Source of the DNA: Alphaproteobacteria bacterium
GTDB taxonomy: Bacteria; Pseudomonadota; Alphaproteobacteria; UBA3830
Reading direction: 5' to 3'
NCBI GenBank assembly: GCA_017649895.1
Contig: JAGCFW010000004.1
Coordinates: 1 to 48,254 of the forward strand
Length of the DNA stretch: 48,254 nt
The position numbers and the translations under genes are program-made. Below the pieces are notes generated by a model. The model saw only the letters and a list, made by a program, of their open reading frames with translations, was not told where the DNA came from and searched no databases. Shown piece after piece: positions 8,104 to 16,576 of this stretch. Each line of letters begins with the position of its first letter. Position 1 is the first letter of the stretch.

Positions 8104-8982
8104 ATGTATCAGAAGTTCAAAACCAACATCATCGACAACTACGGAGAGAAAGGGGACAAATGGCTGGAACGTCTCGACGATACGGTTCAAAATTTGGCAG
8201 AAAAATGGAGTTTGACGAGTCTCGAAGCCTTTCCGAATCTCACTTTCAATTACGTCGCTTCGGCCTTGCGCGGAGCCGAGAAGGTTGTGTTGAAAGTCGG
8301 CATCGAACACGATCTTTTGCGGAGAGAAGCGGCCGTTCTGACTTTTTTCAAAAATCATGGTGCGGTCGATTTGATCGATTTCTGCGACGGCGCGTTGCTG
8401 TTGAAAAAATGCAGCCCGGGAAATTCGTTGATGGATTTTTTTCCGCGCGATGAGCAAAAATCCGTCGAAATTGCGGCTGATGTTATCAAAAATCTTCGTT
8501 CAGCTTCGAAAAAACAGGAAATTTTCAGCGATTTCGTTTCTCTTGATGCCATTTTGAAAGACTTAGATCAGCCCTCAAATATCAACGAAAATTACCTGAA
8601 CAAAGCCAAAAAATTTGCTGAATTTTTGCAAAAAACCTCTTGCGAAAAAGTGGCAATGCACGGCGATTTGCACCACGATAATATCATATACGACGGGACG
8701 GAAAATCGTTGGAAAGTGATCGATCCGTTTGGCGTCGTCGGGGATTCGGTTTATGAATTCGCCTCGTTCATGATAAATCCGATAGATAAAATTTGGAAAA
8801 GATCCGATGCCGTTTCGCTGGTAGATGAGCGTGTTTGTATGTTTTCGCAGATCGCGAATATTGACCCTCTGCGTCTGAAACAGTGGAGTTTTGTAAAAGC
8901 TGTTTTGTGCTTAATCTGGACTGCAAAAACGGAAAATCAAGACAGGCTGGAGCTGGTGAGATTGTTCGATAAAGTCGTTTGA
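8104..8982 (+). CDS. Aminoglycoside 6-phosphotransferase (APH(6)/StrB)-like kinase
   Basis: Protein-kinase-like fold of the APH(6)/hydroxyurea-resistance kinase family (PF04655). The catalytic loop is MHGDLHHDNIIYDG (Brenner motif with catalytic Asp) and the metal-binding segment WKVIDPFGVVGDSVYEFA matches StrB-type enzymes. An N-terminal lobe with VVLKVGIEHDLLRREAAVL supplies the expected Lys and Glu. Length (292 aa) is normal for the family. ATG 8104 follows ggggaa. The family includes streptomycin kinases, but the chromosomal homologue may phosphorylate another small molecule. It stands alone, with no resistance-cassette signs nearby. Confidence 0.85.
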   Translation: MYQKFKTNIIDNYGEKGDKWLERLDDTVQNLAEKWSLTSLEAFPNLTFNYVASALRGAEKVVLKVGIEHDLLRREAAVLTFFKNHGAVDLIDFCDGALLLKKCSPGNSLMDFFPRDEQKSVEIAADVIKNLRSASKKQEIFSDFVSLDAILKDLDQPSNINENYLNKAKKFAEFLQKTSCEKVAMHGDLHHDNIIYDGTENRWKVIDPFGVVGDSVYEFASFMINPIDKIWKRSDAVSLVDERVCMFSQIANIDPLRLKQWSFVKAVLCLIWTAKTENQDRLELVRLFDKVV

Positions 8983-9025
8983 TTTTGCGTTCGGACTCTA
9001 CTGATAGATAAGTTCAGCCAAATTA

Positions 9026-9112
9026 ATGAAATTCTAACCTTTTGACCCTATAATCCCGAGGGCGGGGGCTGCGGGGTAGGTGTTTTTCAAATAGTTAACA
9101 AAAGGTTAATTT
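9026..9112 (+). repeat. Dispersed repeat, copy B (partial)
   Basis: Contains the 5' half of the repeat: attctaaccttttgac, ataatcccgagggcggg, gctgcggggtagg and tcaaatagttaacaaaagg. It then diverges after ggttaattttt. Same orientation as copies A and C. Confidence 0.75.
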
Positions 9113-9153
9113 TTAGCTTTATTTCATGGGAGCACTCCACAATCGCACAGTGC

Positions 9154-9442
9154 CGACGACTTCCTGCGAGCCTCTATCAGCGCGAAGGTTGTAGCCGAAA
9201 GCTGAGCCGCTGAAAATCAAGGGAATTTTAACCTTTTGACACTATAATCCCGAGGGTGAGGGCTGCGGGGCAGGTGTTTTTCAAATAGTTAACAAAAGGT
9301 TAATTTAACAATTTATCAATTTTTTCGTGCTACCATGCCCAGGGTGGGGTGAGGGGTGGACAGTAATTTAAAATTAACAAAATCTTAATCTTTGAGTTTG
9401 TTCTGATAACTTTATACAAAACAAATCGGTTTAATTAATTTC
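9154..9442 (+). repeat. Dispersed repeat, copy C, preceded by a duplicated prfB 3' end
   Basis: Bases 9154-9209 are nearly identical to the last ~50 bp of prfB (21882-21932): gacgacttcctgcg, atcagcgcgaaggttgta and gaaagctgagcc, still in frame to the same stop codon. The similarity continues through the DNA downstream of prfB (21933-22020). Copy C then carries on as the full repeat through aaacaaatcggtttaatt. The prfB fragment has no start and is non-functional. Confidence 0.8.
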
Positions 9443-9571
9443 ATGCGCACAGTATATTTCCGGGCGCAGATTTTTTTCGGTGGAAGAATATTAATACCAA
9501 ACTTATAAAATTTTATTTGTATTCTCCTTAAATAACGATTACACTTAAACTCGTTTGGAGAGAGAAAATTT

Positions 9572-9946
9572 ATGAAAAATTTAGTATTGATTTTTGGATT
9601 AATAGTTGTGACACTTTCGGATACGGATGCAATGCGTACGGTAGTCAGAGAGTTCGATAATCGTGTTCCATTTCTTTTAGTGCGAGTTCCGAGCGATCCT
9701 CCCATTGAAATACTTAACCTTCCATCTGAACAAAAAGTTATTCTTGACGGCGAGTTGATAGCCCGAAGCATAAATCTACAGAACGACAGCTATAACAATG
9801 TACCGATGCGTGCACCTCTCGTTCTTCAGTACGACATGGACGATTCTACGTTTTTGGATAATGTATACGCGGCTTTTGGTAGAGCGTGTCAATATGAGAT
9901 AGGGTCAATTAATAAAAATACCCTTTCCCGAAATTTTGGTATTTAG
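9572..9946 (+). CDS. Small secreted protein, paralogue of the next gene
   Basis: Unknown family. ATG 9572 has ggagagag eight bases upstream. The signal peptide MKNLVLIFGLIVVTLSDTDA leaves a mature protein of about 104 aa. Its core VPFLLVRVPSDPPIEI, then LPSEQKVILDG and a C-terminal APLVLQYDMDDSTFLDNVY-like stretch align with the gene at 10052. The DPP-[I/V]-E-I and LP[ST]E motifs are the most conserved points. No cysteine pairs or catalytic signature are apparent. Confidence 0.8.
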   Translation: MKNLVLIFGLIVVTLSDTDAMRTVVREFDNRVPFLLVRVPSDPPIEILNLPSEQKVILDGELIARSINLQNDSYNNVPMRAPLVLQYDMDDSTFLDNVYAAFGRACQYEIGSINKNTLSRNFGI

Positions 9947-10051
9947 ATCGCTGAAGTCAAATCTTGACTAATGGAAATTGAGTTTGTATAAATTCTCCTG
10001 ATTTTAAAAGTATTCAGGGAGAGAGTTTTGTGGCGTATTGAAAGAGTTTTT

Positions 10052-10639
10052 ATGCAATATTTTATGATAATTCTTTCATGGGGATTTACTTTGTTCTCCG
10101 AAGCAACCGCGATGCATTTATCGGATCAATCATTTTCTAGACAGTCTCATAGAATCAGCATACTCTCGACGCGCAGACTATTGTCCGAGCGATTTTCTGG
10201 TAGAAAAATTCGTGACGCAATCCGATCATTGTTTAGTCGTCCATCCAATGAGAATACGCAAGCATCAACTCGGCCTATCTCATCTCGCCTCAGCAGAATT
10301 TTCTTAGGAACCCAATCATTATCCAACAAATCTCCCGACGATAGACTACCTTTTCTTCTTATAAAAGTTTACTGCGATCCACCCGTGGAAATATGGAAAC
10401 TTCCGACCGAAGAGCGCCTGATTCTCAACGGGTGCGTAATATCTCAATCGCTATATATACCCGGTGGTCTCGTGTGCGGTGATACAACAGTGAAGGTTCC
10501 TCTTTTTCTCAGAAGTGACATGGATAACAAACTGTTTGTGAATCAAATTTTTAGGGCTTTTGATTTTAGAACATGTAAATATATAACGGGAACCGTTCGC
10601 AGGCGCCGACTTGAAGAAAGTTTCATCGAATTTCGTTAG
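10052..10639 (+). CDS. Secreted protein, paralogue of the preceding gene
   Basis: Unknown family. The core LPFLLIKVYCDPPVEIW, LPTEERLILNG and VPLFLRSDMDNKLFVNQIF parallels the 9572 protein. It differs by an Arg/Ser-rich insert of about 75 residues between the signal peptide and the conserved part. ATG 10052 gives the signal peptide MQYFMIILSWGFTLFSEATA. A TTG at 10028 sits closer to an agggagaga site and is a real alternative adding eight residues. The pair looks like a tandem duplication followed by divergence. Confidence 0.75.
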   Translation: MQYFMIILSWGFTLFSEATAMHLSDQSFSRQSHRISILSTRRLLSERFSGRKIRDAIRSLFSRPSNENTQASTRPISSRLSRIFLGTQSLSNKSPDDRLPFLLIKVYCDPPVEIWKLPTEERLILNGCVISQSLYIPGGLVCGDTTVKVPLFLRSDMDNKLFVNQIFRAFDFRTCKYITGTVRRRRLEESFIEFR

Positions 10640-10742
10640 GCTGTGGAGCTTATATTACTTTAACCTGAAAAATTTCAAAATCTTTACAAAATAGTAACTT
10701 TCTTTTTGTAGGATTACTGTGACTATTGTACGTAGGTGTGTA

Positions 10743-13031
10743 ATGTTTAGAAAGATTTTGAACTTAGTTAAAGTAACCGGGATAATGTGGATATGTATAT
10801 TACTGCCGGTACTCATTGGGTTTACAACCATCAAATCCGCTTCAGAATCTGATGTGAGAAAATACATGGATTCGTATTTGGATAGCGAAGCGACCAATCT
10901 GTCCAAATATATCAGTCTGCAGTTGAAGAACAGCGGGAAGGAAATCCTGGAGATTTCCGACATCTTGATATTGACTCACCAAGAAGAGGATTCCGAGGTT
11001 AAAAAGATTTTTGCAGAAATGAAGAAAAACAACAGTAATATCGTTTCTATCTGCACTTATGATGAAAAGGGATCCGTTACACATAAATCCGACAACGAAA
11101 GTACAGCCGATGTTTTGGATACAAACAATTATTCTATTGCTGAATTGAAGGACAAAGATATTACTTTTTCATTCAGGCAGGCGGACGATGGATCTGTCTT
11201 GATTGATTTCATCATGAAAAGAGAAAGTGCAGATAATGTCAAACCTTTCTATTTATCGGTTTCAATGAAGTGGTCACAATATGAGACCTTCCTCGACAGA
11301 CTGCAAGACGGCGTATTCGCGAGAAAATTCTACATTATTTCACCAGACTGCAAGAGACATATTTCTCTTAACTCATTACCTCGAGGAGCAGAAAGCGACA
11401 GAAACTTACTAGCTCTCGGATGGCATATGTCAGAAAAAATCAAACAGATAGCAATCGGAAGTTCTGATGTAACCTTGGAAGGACTGAAGTACAGGGTATT
11501 CAAGAGTGAAATAAAGTCTCCTGAAAGAATGGACGGAAGTCAGCTGTTTATTATTGCCGTAACCGATGACGAGTCTTTCGACGAGTTGGTTAGAGGAATG
11601 TTCAAAAATACTCCAACCACAATAATAATTTTACTTTTCATTTGGTTGTTTATTTGTATGGTCGTATCTAAATTTTATAACAATGCAAAAGAACAACTTC
11701 ACATATCGAATGCGATCTCTGATTCCACGCCTTCGGCAATTATTGTGTTTGATTCCGAAACCGGAGAGATCCGAAGAATTAATCCTTCGGGACTTACTCT
11801 CACCAGATTGATTCCGGAAAAAGTTCCGACGGTCAACGCATGGGATTTGTTCGTATCCGAAAAGGACAGCAATTACATCAAGAGCGCTATTAAAAACAAT
11901 ATAAAAATCCTTAACTACGAAGTTTTAGTGCAAAGCTATTCGGGAAACACTTTCTGGTCCATATGTTCAGCCAATCCGTTGGAAACAACTATAGGAGTAG
12001 AGCGCAGAATATACGTCGTACTCTCGATTTTGGACATAAACAAAAGAAAGGAAATCGAAAAAAAGCTTGCAAATAATGCAGAATTACTCGAGAAACAGGT
12101 TGCAGAAAGGACTGCGGATCTGGAAATCAAGGCGAAAGAACTCGAGGAATCCAACAAAAAACTGGATCGAGCGAAACAAGAAGCCGATGTGGCGAATGCT
12201 GCTAAAACTAAATTCCTAAACAGTATGAGCGTGGAGTTAAAAACGCCTGTTAACGCAATTATCGGATACAGTGAAATTTTGCAAGAGGAAGCTCTGGACA
12301 GAAAAGATAATGTCTCGGCGGATGACCTCGCAAAAATCATTGGTTCTTCGAAGCATTTGCTTTCGCTTATCAACGAGATTTTGGATTTGTCCTCCATCGA
12401 ATCCGGAAAAACTCAGCTGTTCTTCGAGTCGGTGAATATTGAAACCTTGATAAAAGAGATCGAAGGTGTGTCAATGCCGCTAATCACTAAGAATGAAAAC
12501 TCGTTCTTTAGTGAATATCCGAAAGATATTGGAGAAATGTTTGTTGACCAGACTAAATTGCGTCAATGCGTTTTGAATATAGTCGACAACGCCGCAAGAT
12601 TCACGGAATTCGGAAAAATTACCTTGCGAGTATCTACGGTTATCAGAGGAGATGAGGAATTCATCGATTTCTCGGTCACTGATACCGGATGTGGAATTGC
12701 TCAAGACAGGATCGGTACGATATTCGAAAGTTTCGGTGATACGGATAACAAAAACTCCGGAACAGGTTTGGGACTCTCCATTACCAAAAAATATGTCGAA
12801 AGCATGGGCGGAACTATTTCTGCTGAAAGTGAACTCGGAATTGGTTCCAAATTTACAATCAGATTACCTAGAATCTGCAAAGTGGAATCAAATGAATCCG
12901 TAGAAGTAAAAAATAGCAGAAATGAGGAAAACGAAAATTTATTCGACGATCAGGTAGAAGAAATAACTTCTGCTCAGAATGAAGAGACACCCCAACAGGA
13001 AGAATACTCCAGCCTCACGGTTGAAGAGTAA
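10743..13031 (+). CDS. Membrane sensor histidine-kinase-like protein lacking the phospho-accepting His
   Basis: Domain order: membrane span near residues 8-28, an extracytoplasmic sensor region to about 280, a second span (TTIIILLFIWLFICMVV), a PAS-like domain (about 320-435), a coiled coil (about 440-485), the HisKA dimerisation helix and a HATPase domain. The H-box reads FLNSMSVELKTPVNAIIGYS: the invariant His is Val (codon GTG at 12231-12233, about residue 497). The ATP-binding motifs are kept: VLNIVDNAARF (N box), DTGCGI (G1) and GTGLGLS (G2). The C-terminal ~50 residues are acidic. A His-less kinase recalls DivL of Caulobacter, where the residue is Tyr, so a regulatory pseudokinase role is plausible. 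GTG 10719 is an alternative start eight codons upstream. No response regulator is adjacent; a terminator follows. Confidence 0.9.
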   Translation: MFRKILNLVKVTGIMWICILLPVLIGFTTIKSASESDVRKYMDSYLDSEATNLSKYISLQLKNSGKEILEISDILILTHQEEDSEVKKIFAEMKKNNSNIVSICTYDEKGSVTHKSDNESTADVLDTNNYSIAELKDKDITFSFRQADDGSVLIDFIMKRESADNVKPFYLSVSMKWSQYETFLDRLQDGVFARKFYIISPDCKRHISLNSLPRGAESDRNLLALGWHMSEKIKQIAIGSSDVTLEGLKYRVFKSEIKSPERMDGSQLFIIAVTDDESFDELVRGMFKNTPTTIIILLFIWLFICMVVSKFYNNAKEQLHISNAISDSTPSAIIVFDSETGEIRRINPSGLTLTRLIPEKVPTVNAWDLFVSEKDSNYIKSAIKNNIKILNYEVLVQSYSGNTFWSICSANPLETTIGVERRIYVVLSILDINKRKEIEKKLANNAELLEKQVAERTADLEIKAKELEESNKKLDRAKQEADVANAAKTKFLNSMSVELKTPVNAIIGYSEILQEEALDRKDNVSADDLAKIIGSSKHLLSLINEILDLSSIESGKTQLFFESVNIETLIKEIEGVSMPLITKNENSFFSEYPKDIGEMFVDQTKLRQCVLNIVDNAARFTEFGKITLRVSTVIRGDEEFIDFSVTDTGCGIAQDRIGTIFESFGDTDNKNSGTGLGLSITKKYVESMGGTISAESELGIGSKFTIRLPRICKVESNESVEVKNSRNEENENLFDDQVEEITSAQNEETPQQEEYSSLTVEE

Positions 13032-13054
13032 ACCTTCTCTAAAAACACCCCCTC

Positions 13055-13080
13055 GCCCGGCGCAATGTCGGGCTTTTTTG
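13055..13080 (+). terminator. Rho-independent terminator after the kinase-like gene
   Basis: Stem gcccg (13055-13059) pairs with cgggc (13069-13073) and is followed directly by six Ts. Confidence 0.75.
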
Positions 13081-13141
13081 TTTCGTGCAACGACATCTCT
13101 TGCTGCTCATATGCTACTTTTGAAAAAGAACATCAGCAACT

Positions 13142-13489
13142 TCAGCGCACAATACTGCCGAGCAATCCACTGTCGAACATTGTACAAACTGTTTCATATC
13201 CTCCTATAAATTTGCCTCCGGCGTAAAGATAAGGCGCAGAAATCGGTTCGTGCATCGCTCGCATAAACAGATACAATTGAGGCTTTATAAGCAAATCTAC
13301 TGTTGAAAATTCCAAATTGCACTGCTTCAACATATAACACAACCCAGAAGATAACCCACATATTGGAAATTTTCTATTCCCCTTCATGAACAAAACAATG
13401 TGACTTTGAGCAACCAGTTGGTCCAATTCTGATTGAATCAATTCATAATCGTCCGGACCGGCAAAAGAACTACAACCAATAATACACAT
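13142..13489 (-). CDS. Monothiol glutaredoxin (CGLS type)
   Basis: Matches the Grx4/GrxD monothiol family: VLFMKGNRKFPICGLSS contains the active-site CG[F/L]S motif with the single redox Cys. The glutathione-binding region follows with APYLYAGGKFIGGYE, standing for the usual TIPQ-cis-Pro and GG-x-D motifs. These proteins carry Fe-S clusters with glutathione. ATG 13487-13489 has GGGA at good spacing. An upstream TTG (13511-13513) would add eight residues and create a lipobox-like I-I-G-C, but its ribosome site is poorly placed. The N terminus is slightly longer than usual, and several usually conserved residues around TIPQ differ. Confidence 0.8.
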   Translation of the reverse strand: MCIIGCSSFAGPDDYELIQSELDQLVAQSHIVLFMKGNRKFPICGLSSGLCYMLKQCNLEFSTVDLLIKPQLYLFMRAMHEPISAPYLYAGGKFIGGYETVCTMFDSGLLGSIVR

Positions 13490-13604
13490 AAAAATTCCCA
13501 CACAAACACACAATCCACGGGTGTTTATTATTATCTAAATTATCTTATGATTCAACAGTGTATTAGACAAAAGACCAAACAAAATTACCCAAAGCAAGGA
13601 TAAC

Positions 13605-14789
13605 CTATAGTTGTATTACAGCCTTACTAGTGAAAAATTTCATGTGCTGTTCCAGGTTATGAATCCGAAGATAATCCACCCCGGAATTTTGCATAATGTC
13701 AGAGATTGCAAGAGTCTCGATGTCTCTACCTATTGCCTCATGGTTTGAAATTAGTGAAAAAAACGACTTGCGAGAATGTCCTACCAAAATTTCGCATCCC
13801 AGTGATTTCATTTTCTCAATATTTTTCAAAATTGCGAGATTTTCGAATTTTGTCTTGCCGAAACCAATGCCGGGGTCGACAATGACGTGTTGCAGGCCGC
13901 ATTTTTTCAGATGATCGACCTGGTTTTTCAGATAATTGAAATCCATTCCGTCCAACATTGTAACGATTTTTATGTCATGGTCTGCAAGCCTCTTTAGGGT
14001 TGTATCAGAAAGATTGAATTTTATGTCGTTGACGATCTTGATGTTGGAATGATCGAGGCAAAAATTCACCACCTCATCGAAATATGTATCAACTGCAAGA
14101 GGAATTTCGCTCGAAATATTCGCCAAGACCGGGTCAAGCCTACGGATTTCTTCCTGCGCGGAAACCTCAACATATCCAGGACGAGTCGACTGCGCCCCAA
14201 GCTCTACGTAAGCCGCGCCGTTGCGGTAAGCGCTTTCGATTTCCTCCAGAGCGTCCGCAGGATTGAAAAACTTCCCGCCGTCCGAGAAAGAATCAGGCGT
14301 AATATTCGTAATCTTGATAATTTTCGGATCCAGCACGAAATAATTCATCGCGCGATAGTCATTTACCGTCGGGTCGTTCATCGAATATCCGAGTATCTCC
14401 AGCAGATATTTCCAGAAATCGCGGTTTTCGATTTGAGTATGAGGAATCATCAGCTCATCCGTAACCAAATGTTGATCGTGATACATAACAATATCGATGT
14501 CAATGATCCGCGGAGACCAACGACTCGCCCGCATGTCGCGCCCCAGTTTTTCCTCCGTGCGCTTTATGAATCTCAGCAGCTCGTGCGGGGATAAATCCGT
14601 ATCGCCCGCCAACATCATGTTCAGGTAGGGAATATCCCAGCTTTCGGGAGAGCCTGGCAACAGCAATGCCTCCGTCTCAATGACGTGCGAAATCTTTTCC
14701 ATGCGAAACACCTGTTTCAGTTCCTCGATCGCACGACGCAAATGCTCAAAACGATTCCCGAGATTAGATCCCAAAGCTAAATAAATCAT
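13605..14789 (-). CDS. folKP: Bifunctional HPPK-DHPS folate enzyme (FolK-FolP fusion)
   Basis: Residues 1 to about 150 are 6-hydroxymethyl-dihydropterin pyrophosphokinase: start MIYLALGSNLGNR and the signature RWSPRIIDIDIVMY. Residues about 158-394 are dihydropteroate synthase: ITNITPDSFSDGG, GAQSTRPG (usually GESTRPG), IVDPGIGFGKT and VGHSRKSFF. Together they make 7,8-dihydropteroate from the pterin alcohol and p-aminobenzoate in the cytosol. The fusion order (K then P) matches that in chlamydiae and plants. A monocistronic gene next to tRNA-Arg; no other folate genes are nearby. Confidence 0.95.
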   Translation of the reverse strand: MIYLALGSNLGNRFEHLRRAIEELKQVFRMEKISHVIETEALLLPGSPESWDIPYLNMMLAGDTDLSPHELLRFIKRTEEKLGRDMRASRWSPRIIDIDIVMYHDQHLVTDELMIPHTQIENRDFWKYLLEILGYSMNDPTVNDYRAMNYFVLDPKIIKITNITPDSFSDGGKFFNPADALEEIESAYRNGAAYVELGAQSTRPGYVEVSAQEEIRRLDPVLANISSEIPLAVDTYFDEVVNFCLDHSNIKIVNDIKFNLSDTTLKRLADHDIKIVTMLDGMDFNYLKNQVDHLKKCGLQHVIVDPGIGFGKTKFENLAILKNIEKMKSLGCEILVGHSRKSFFSLISNHEAIGRDIETLAISDIMQNSGVDYLRIHNLEQHMKFFTSKAVIQL

Positions 14790-14810
14790 GATTCCCCTTA
14801 TCTTCGATGG

Positions 14811-14884
14811 TGCATTCGAGAAGATTCGAACTTCCGGCCTTCTCCTCCGGAGGGAGACGCTCTATCCAGCTGAGCTACGAATGC
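14811..14884 (-). tRNA. tRNA-Arg (anticodon CCG)
   Basis: On the minus strand a full cloverleaf folds: acceptor GCATTCG/CGAATGC, D arm GCTCAGCTGGATAGAGC, anticodon stem TCTCC/GGAGA around loop CTCCGGA (anticodon CCG, codon CGG), and T loop TTCGAAT with stem GGAAG/CTTCT. The discriminator is A. CCA is not encoded. Confidence 0.93.
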
Positions 14885-15085
14885 ATGCTGCGATAGTACC
14901 AACATTCCGCGGCGAAATCAAACTATTCTCCGATAATTGAGGGGAATTTTTCTGAATAATTGCCAGAAATTTTATTTAAAGTCCAGTATTTTATATCGAT
15001 TGCAAACAGAAAATTTTTACAATAACTTGACAAAAATTTCTTTTTACGATAGCGTAACTGTAGGTTTAATATGGTAGGGTTTAAT

Positions 15086-15976
15086 ATGAAATATGCGGTA
15101 GTATCAATGACGGTTCTGGGCTGTGTTTTCTTTGAATCTGAGTGCGGCGGCGGATTTTTGGGTCGTATAAGCGAAGAAGCTAAAAGGGCTGAAAAAAATA
15201 TAATGAGACCTGTGGCAGAAAATTTGAAAAAAGCCACCCGCAACGTTGCGCAGGTGTCAGAAAGGGAAATTCAGAACTTTATCGAAGGAACGATTCAGCC
15301 GGCAACAGAAAACGTGGTAAAAGCGTATGATAATCATGTATGGCCGAAGTTAAAAAGGGCAGAACAAAATATTTCAGAAAACAATGATAGGCTCAAATCT
15401 TGGTTTCACGGAGAGGCTCAACCGAAAGTAAAAGAATGGTATTATGGAGCATTTCTGAAAGAGATAGAGAGAATTGAACGATCTATTCGTGATCTCGGAG
15501 ATAGAGTCTTACGAGGTGAAACTGAAGGGGTAGATAAAACCATCCAGGAAATTCGCGGAAATATCAATGAATTGAGGAATGACGAGAGTCGAGGTAGTAC
15601 TCAAAACAGACTGAATGTCCACACAGAGAAGGGGCCGGGCAAAGCAGAAGTCGAAGAAGAGCTTTCCGCCGCTAAAAAGGAGCTCGAAATGGCGCGAAAC
15701 AGGCTGAGCAGAGCAAAATTGAACAAAGAGTATAAATTGGCTGAGGCAGAAAAAGCCGATATAGAGTTATCTAAAATTGACAAATATAAGTTGGAAATAG
15801 ATATTCTTGATGAAGAATATAACGTGCAAGTAAAAGAATTGGAAGTTTCACGTTTAGAGTCTGAGTTGAAGAATATAGCCGAACAGCCGTCAGCCGAGGA
15901 AAATAGAGCAGGTACAGCAGATGATAATGTGATTAGATCTGTATCTGATCTGAACAATGGCTGTGTCCAGCAGTAG
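15086..15976 (+). CDS. Exported amphipathic-helix/coiled-coil protein
   Basis: Not a recognised family. ATG 15086 follows gtaggg at good spacing and gives MKYAVVSMTVLGCVFF; V-L-G-C could serve as a weak lipobox, otherwise it is a normal signal peptide. The mature protein is almost entirely charged helix with short amphipathic repeats resembling apolipoprotein-like or phasin-like helices (AKRAEKNIMRPVAENLKKA, IQPATENVVKAYDNHV). Then comes a Glu/Lys/Leu coiled coil (about residues 190-280). First of three exported genes in one direction (15086, 16012, 16577) with short gaps, probably an operon. Confidence 0.8.
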   Translation: MKYAVVSMTVLGCVFFESECGGGFLGRISEEAKRAEKNIMRPVAENLKKATRNVAQVSEREIQNFIEGTIQPATENVVKAYDNHVWPKLKRAEQNISENNDRLKSWFHGEAQPKVKEWYYGAFLKEIERIERSIRDLGDRVLRGETEGVDKTIQEIRGNINELRNDESRGSTQNRLNVHTEKGPGKAEVEEELSAAKKELEMARNRLSRAKLNKEYKLAEAEKADIELSKIDKYKLEIDILDEEYNVQVKELEVSRLESELKNIAEQPSAEENRAGTADDNVIRSVSDLNNGCVQQ

Positions 15977-16011
15977 AAAAAAAGGAACCGAAAGACTTAG
16001 GTTTGAGACTT

Positions 16012-16551
16012 ATGAATATTAGGTTTTTTTTCGTATTGATGCTGATCGCAAGATCAGGTGGGGTCGTGTTGGCGGAAGATTCCGCAACGGAGTCCGTGGA
16101 AATGAGGGCGGATGTTCCGTCGTCTGTGGGGATAACTATCTTGAAAGGACAAAACGGCCTCGATCTTTTTGATGAGCAGGGGGTGACAAAGCATAATGCC
16201 GAGGACCGAACTATAAAGTTCAGACTGAATGGTAATTTTTTCAAAGCGCAACTATCCTTTTCGGGCACTGATGGACTGAGTTGGCAGAGTGGTGACGGCA
16301 ATTCAAGAGGTTGGTCGATTTCTCACGCAAGTGGGGCGTATAAACTCGGAATACTCCTGAGTTTGTCAGGCGTTGGACAAGAATCTGATCCAAAAGAAAT
16401 CGGTAACGGAGAGGAAATCCATATCGATCATACAGACAGAGATAAGGAAATGGCTATTGTCGTAGTACCGAAATCCGATGTCAACACAAGTCCGTTAGTT
16501 GCGGGACGATATCGAGGCAAGCTGAACATCACATTGAAAGCTGCGGATTAA
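16012..16551 (+). CDS. Small exported beta-sandwich-like protein
   Basis: Signal peptide MNIRFFFVLMLIARSGGVVLAE, then about 155 residues of alternating beta-strand character. It ends with SPLVAGRYRGKLNITLKA, the C-terminal strand pattern seen in fimbrial-type and spore-coat-U-like secreted beta-sandwich proteins. No chaperone/usher genes are adjacent, so pilin function is only a possibility. The start ATG 16012 is preferred to an upstream TTG. It follows the previous gene by 35 bp. Confidence 0.75.
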   Translation: MNIRFFFVLMLIARSGGVVLAEDSATESVEMRADVPSSVGITILKGQNGLDLFDEQGVTKHNAEDRTIKFRLNGNFFKAQLSFSGTDGLSWQSGDGNSRGWSISHASGAYKLGILLSLSGVGQESDPKEIGNGEEIHIDHTDRDKEMAIVVVPKSDVNTSPLVAGRYRGKLNITLKAAD

Positions 16552-16576
16552 AAATGCGTTGATGGTAGGTCGTGGT

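Larger units (their letters stand above)
8983..9571. other. Gene-free, repeat-rich spacer
   Basis: No gene is visible. It holds repeat copy B (9026-9112), copy C (9154-9442, fused to a piece of the prfB 3' end) and about 130 bp of AT-rich DNA leading to the gene at 9572. Confidence 0.65.

Noticed and set aside
10028-10054. TTG 10028 as the start of the second paralogue
   Set aside because: Kept only as an alternative: the ribosome site is close, but ATG 10052 gives a standard signal peptide like its paralogue.
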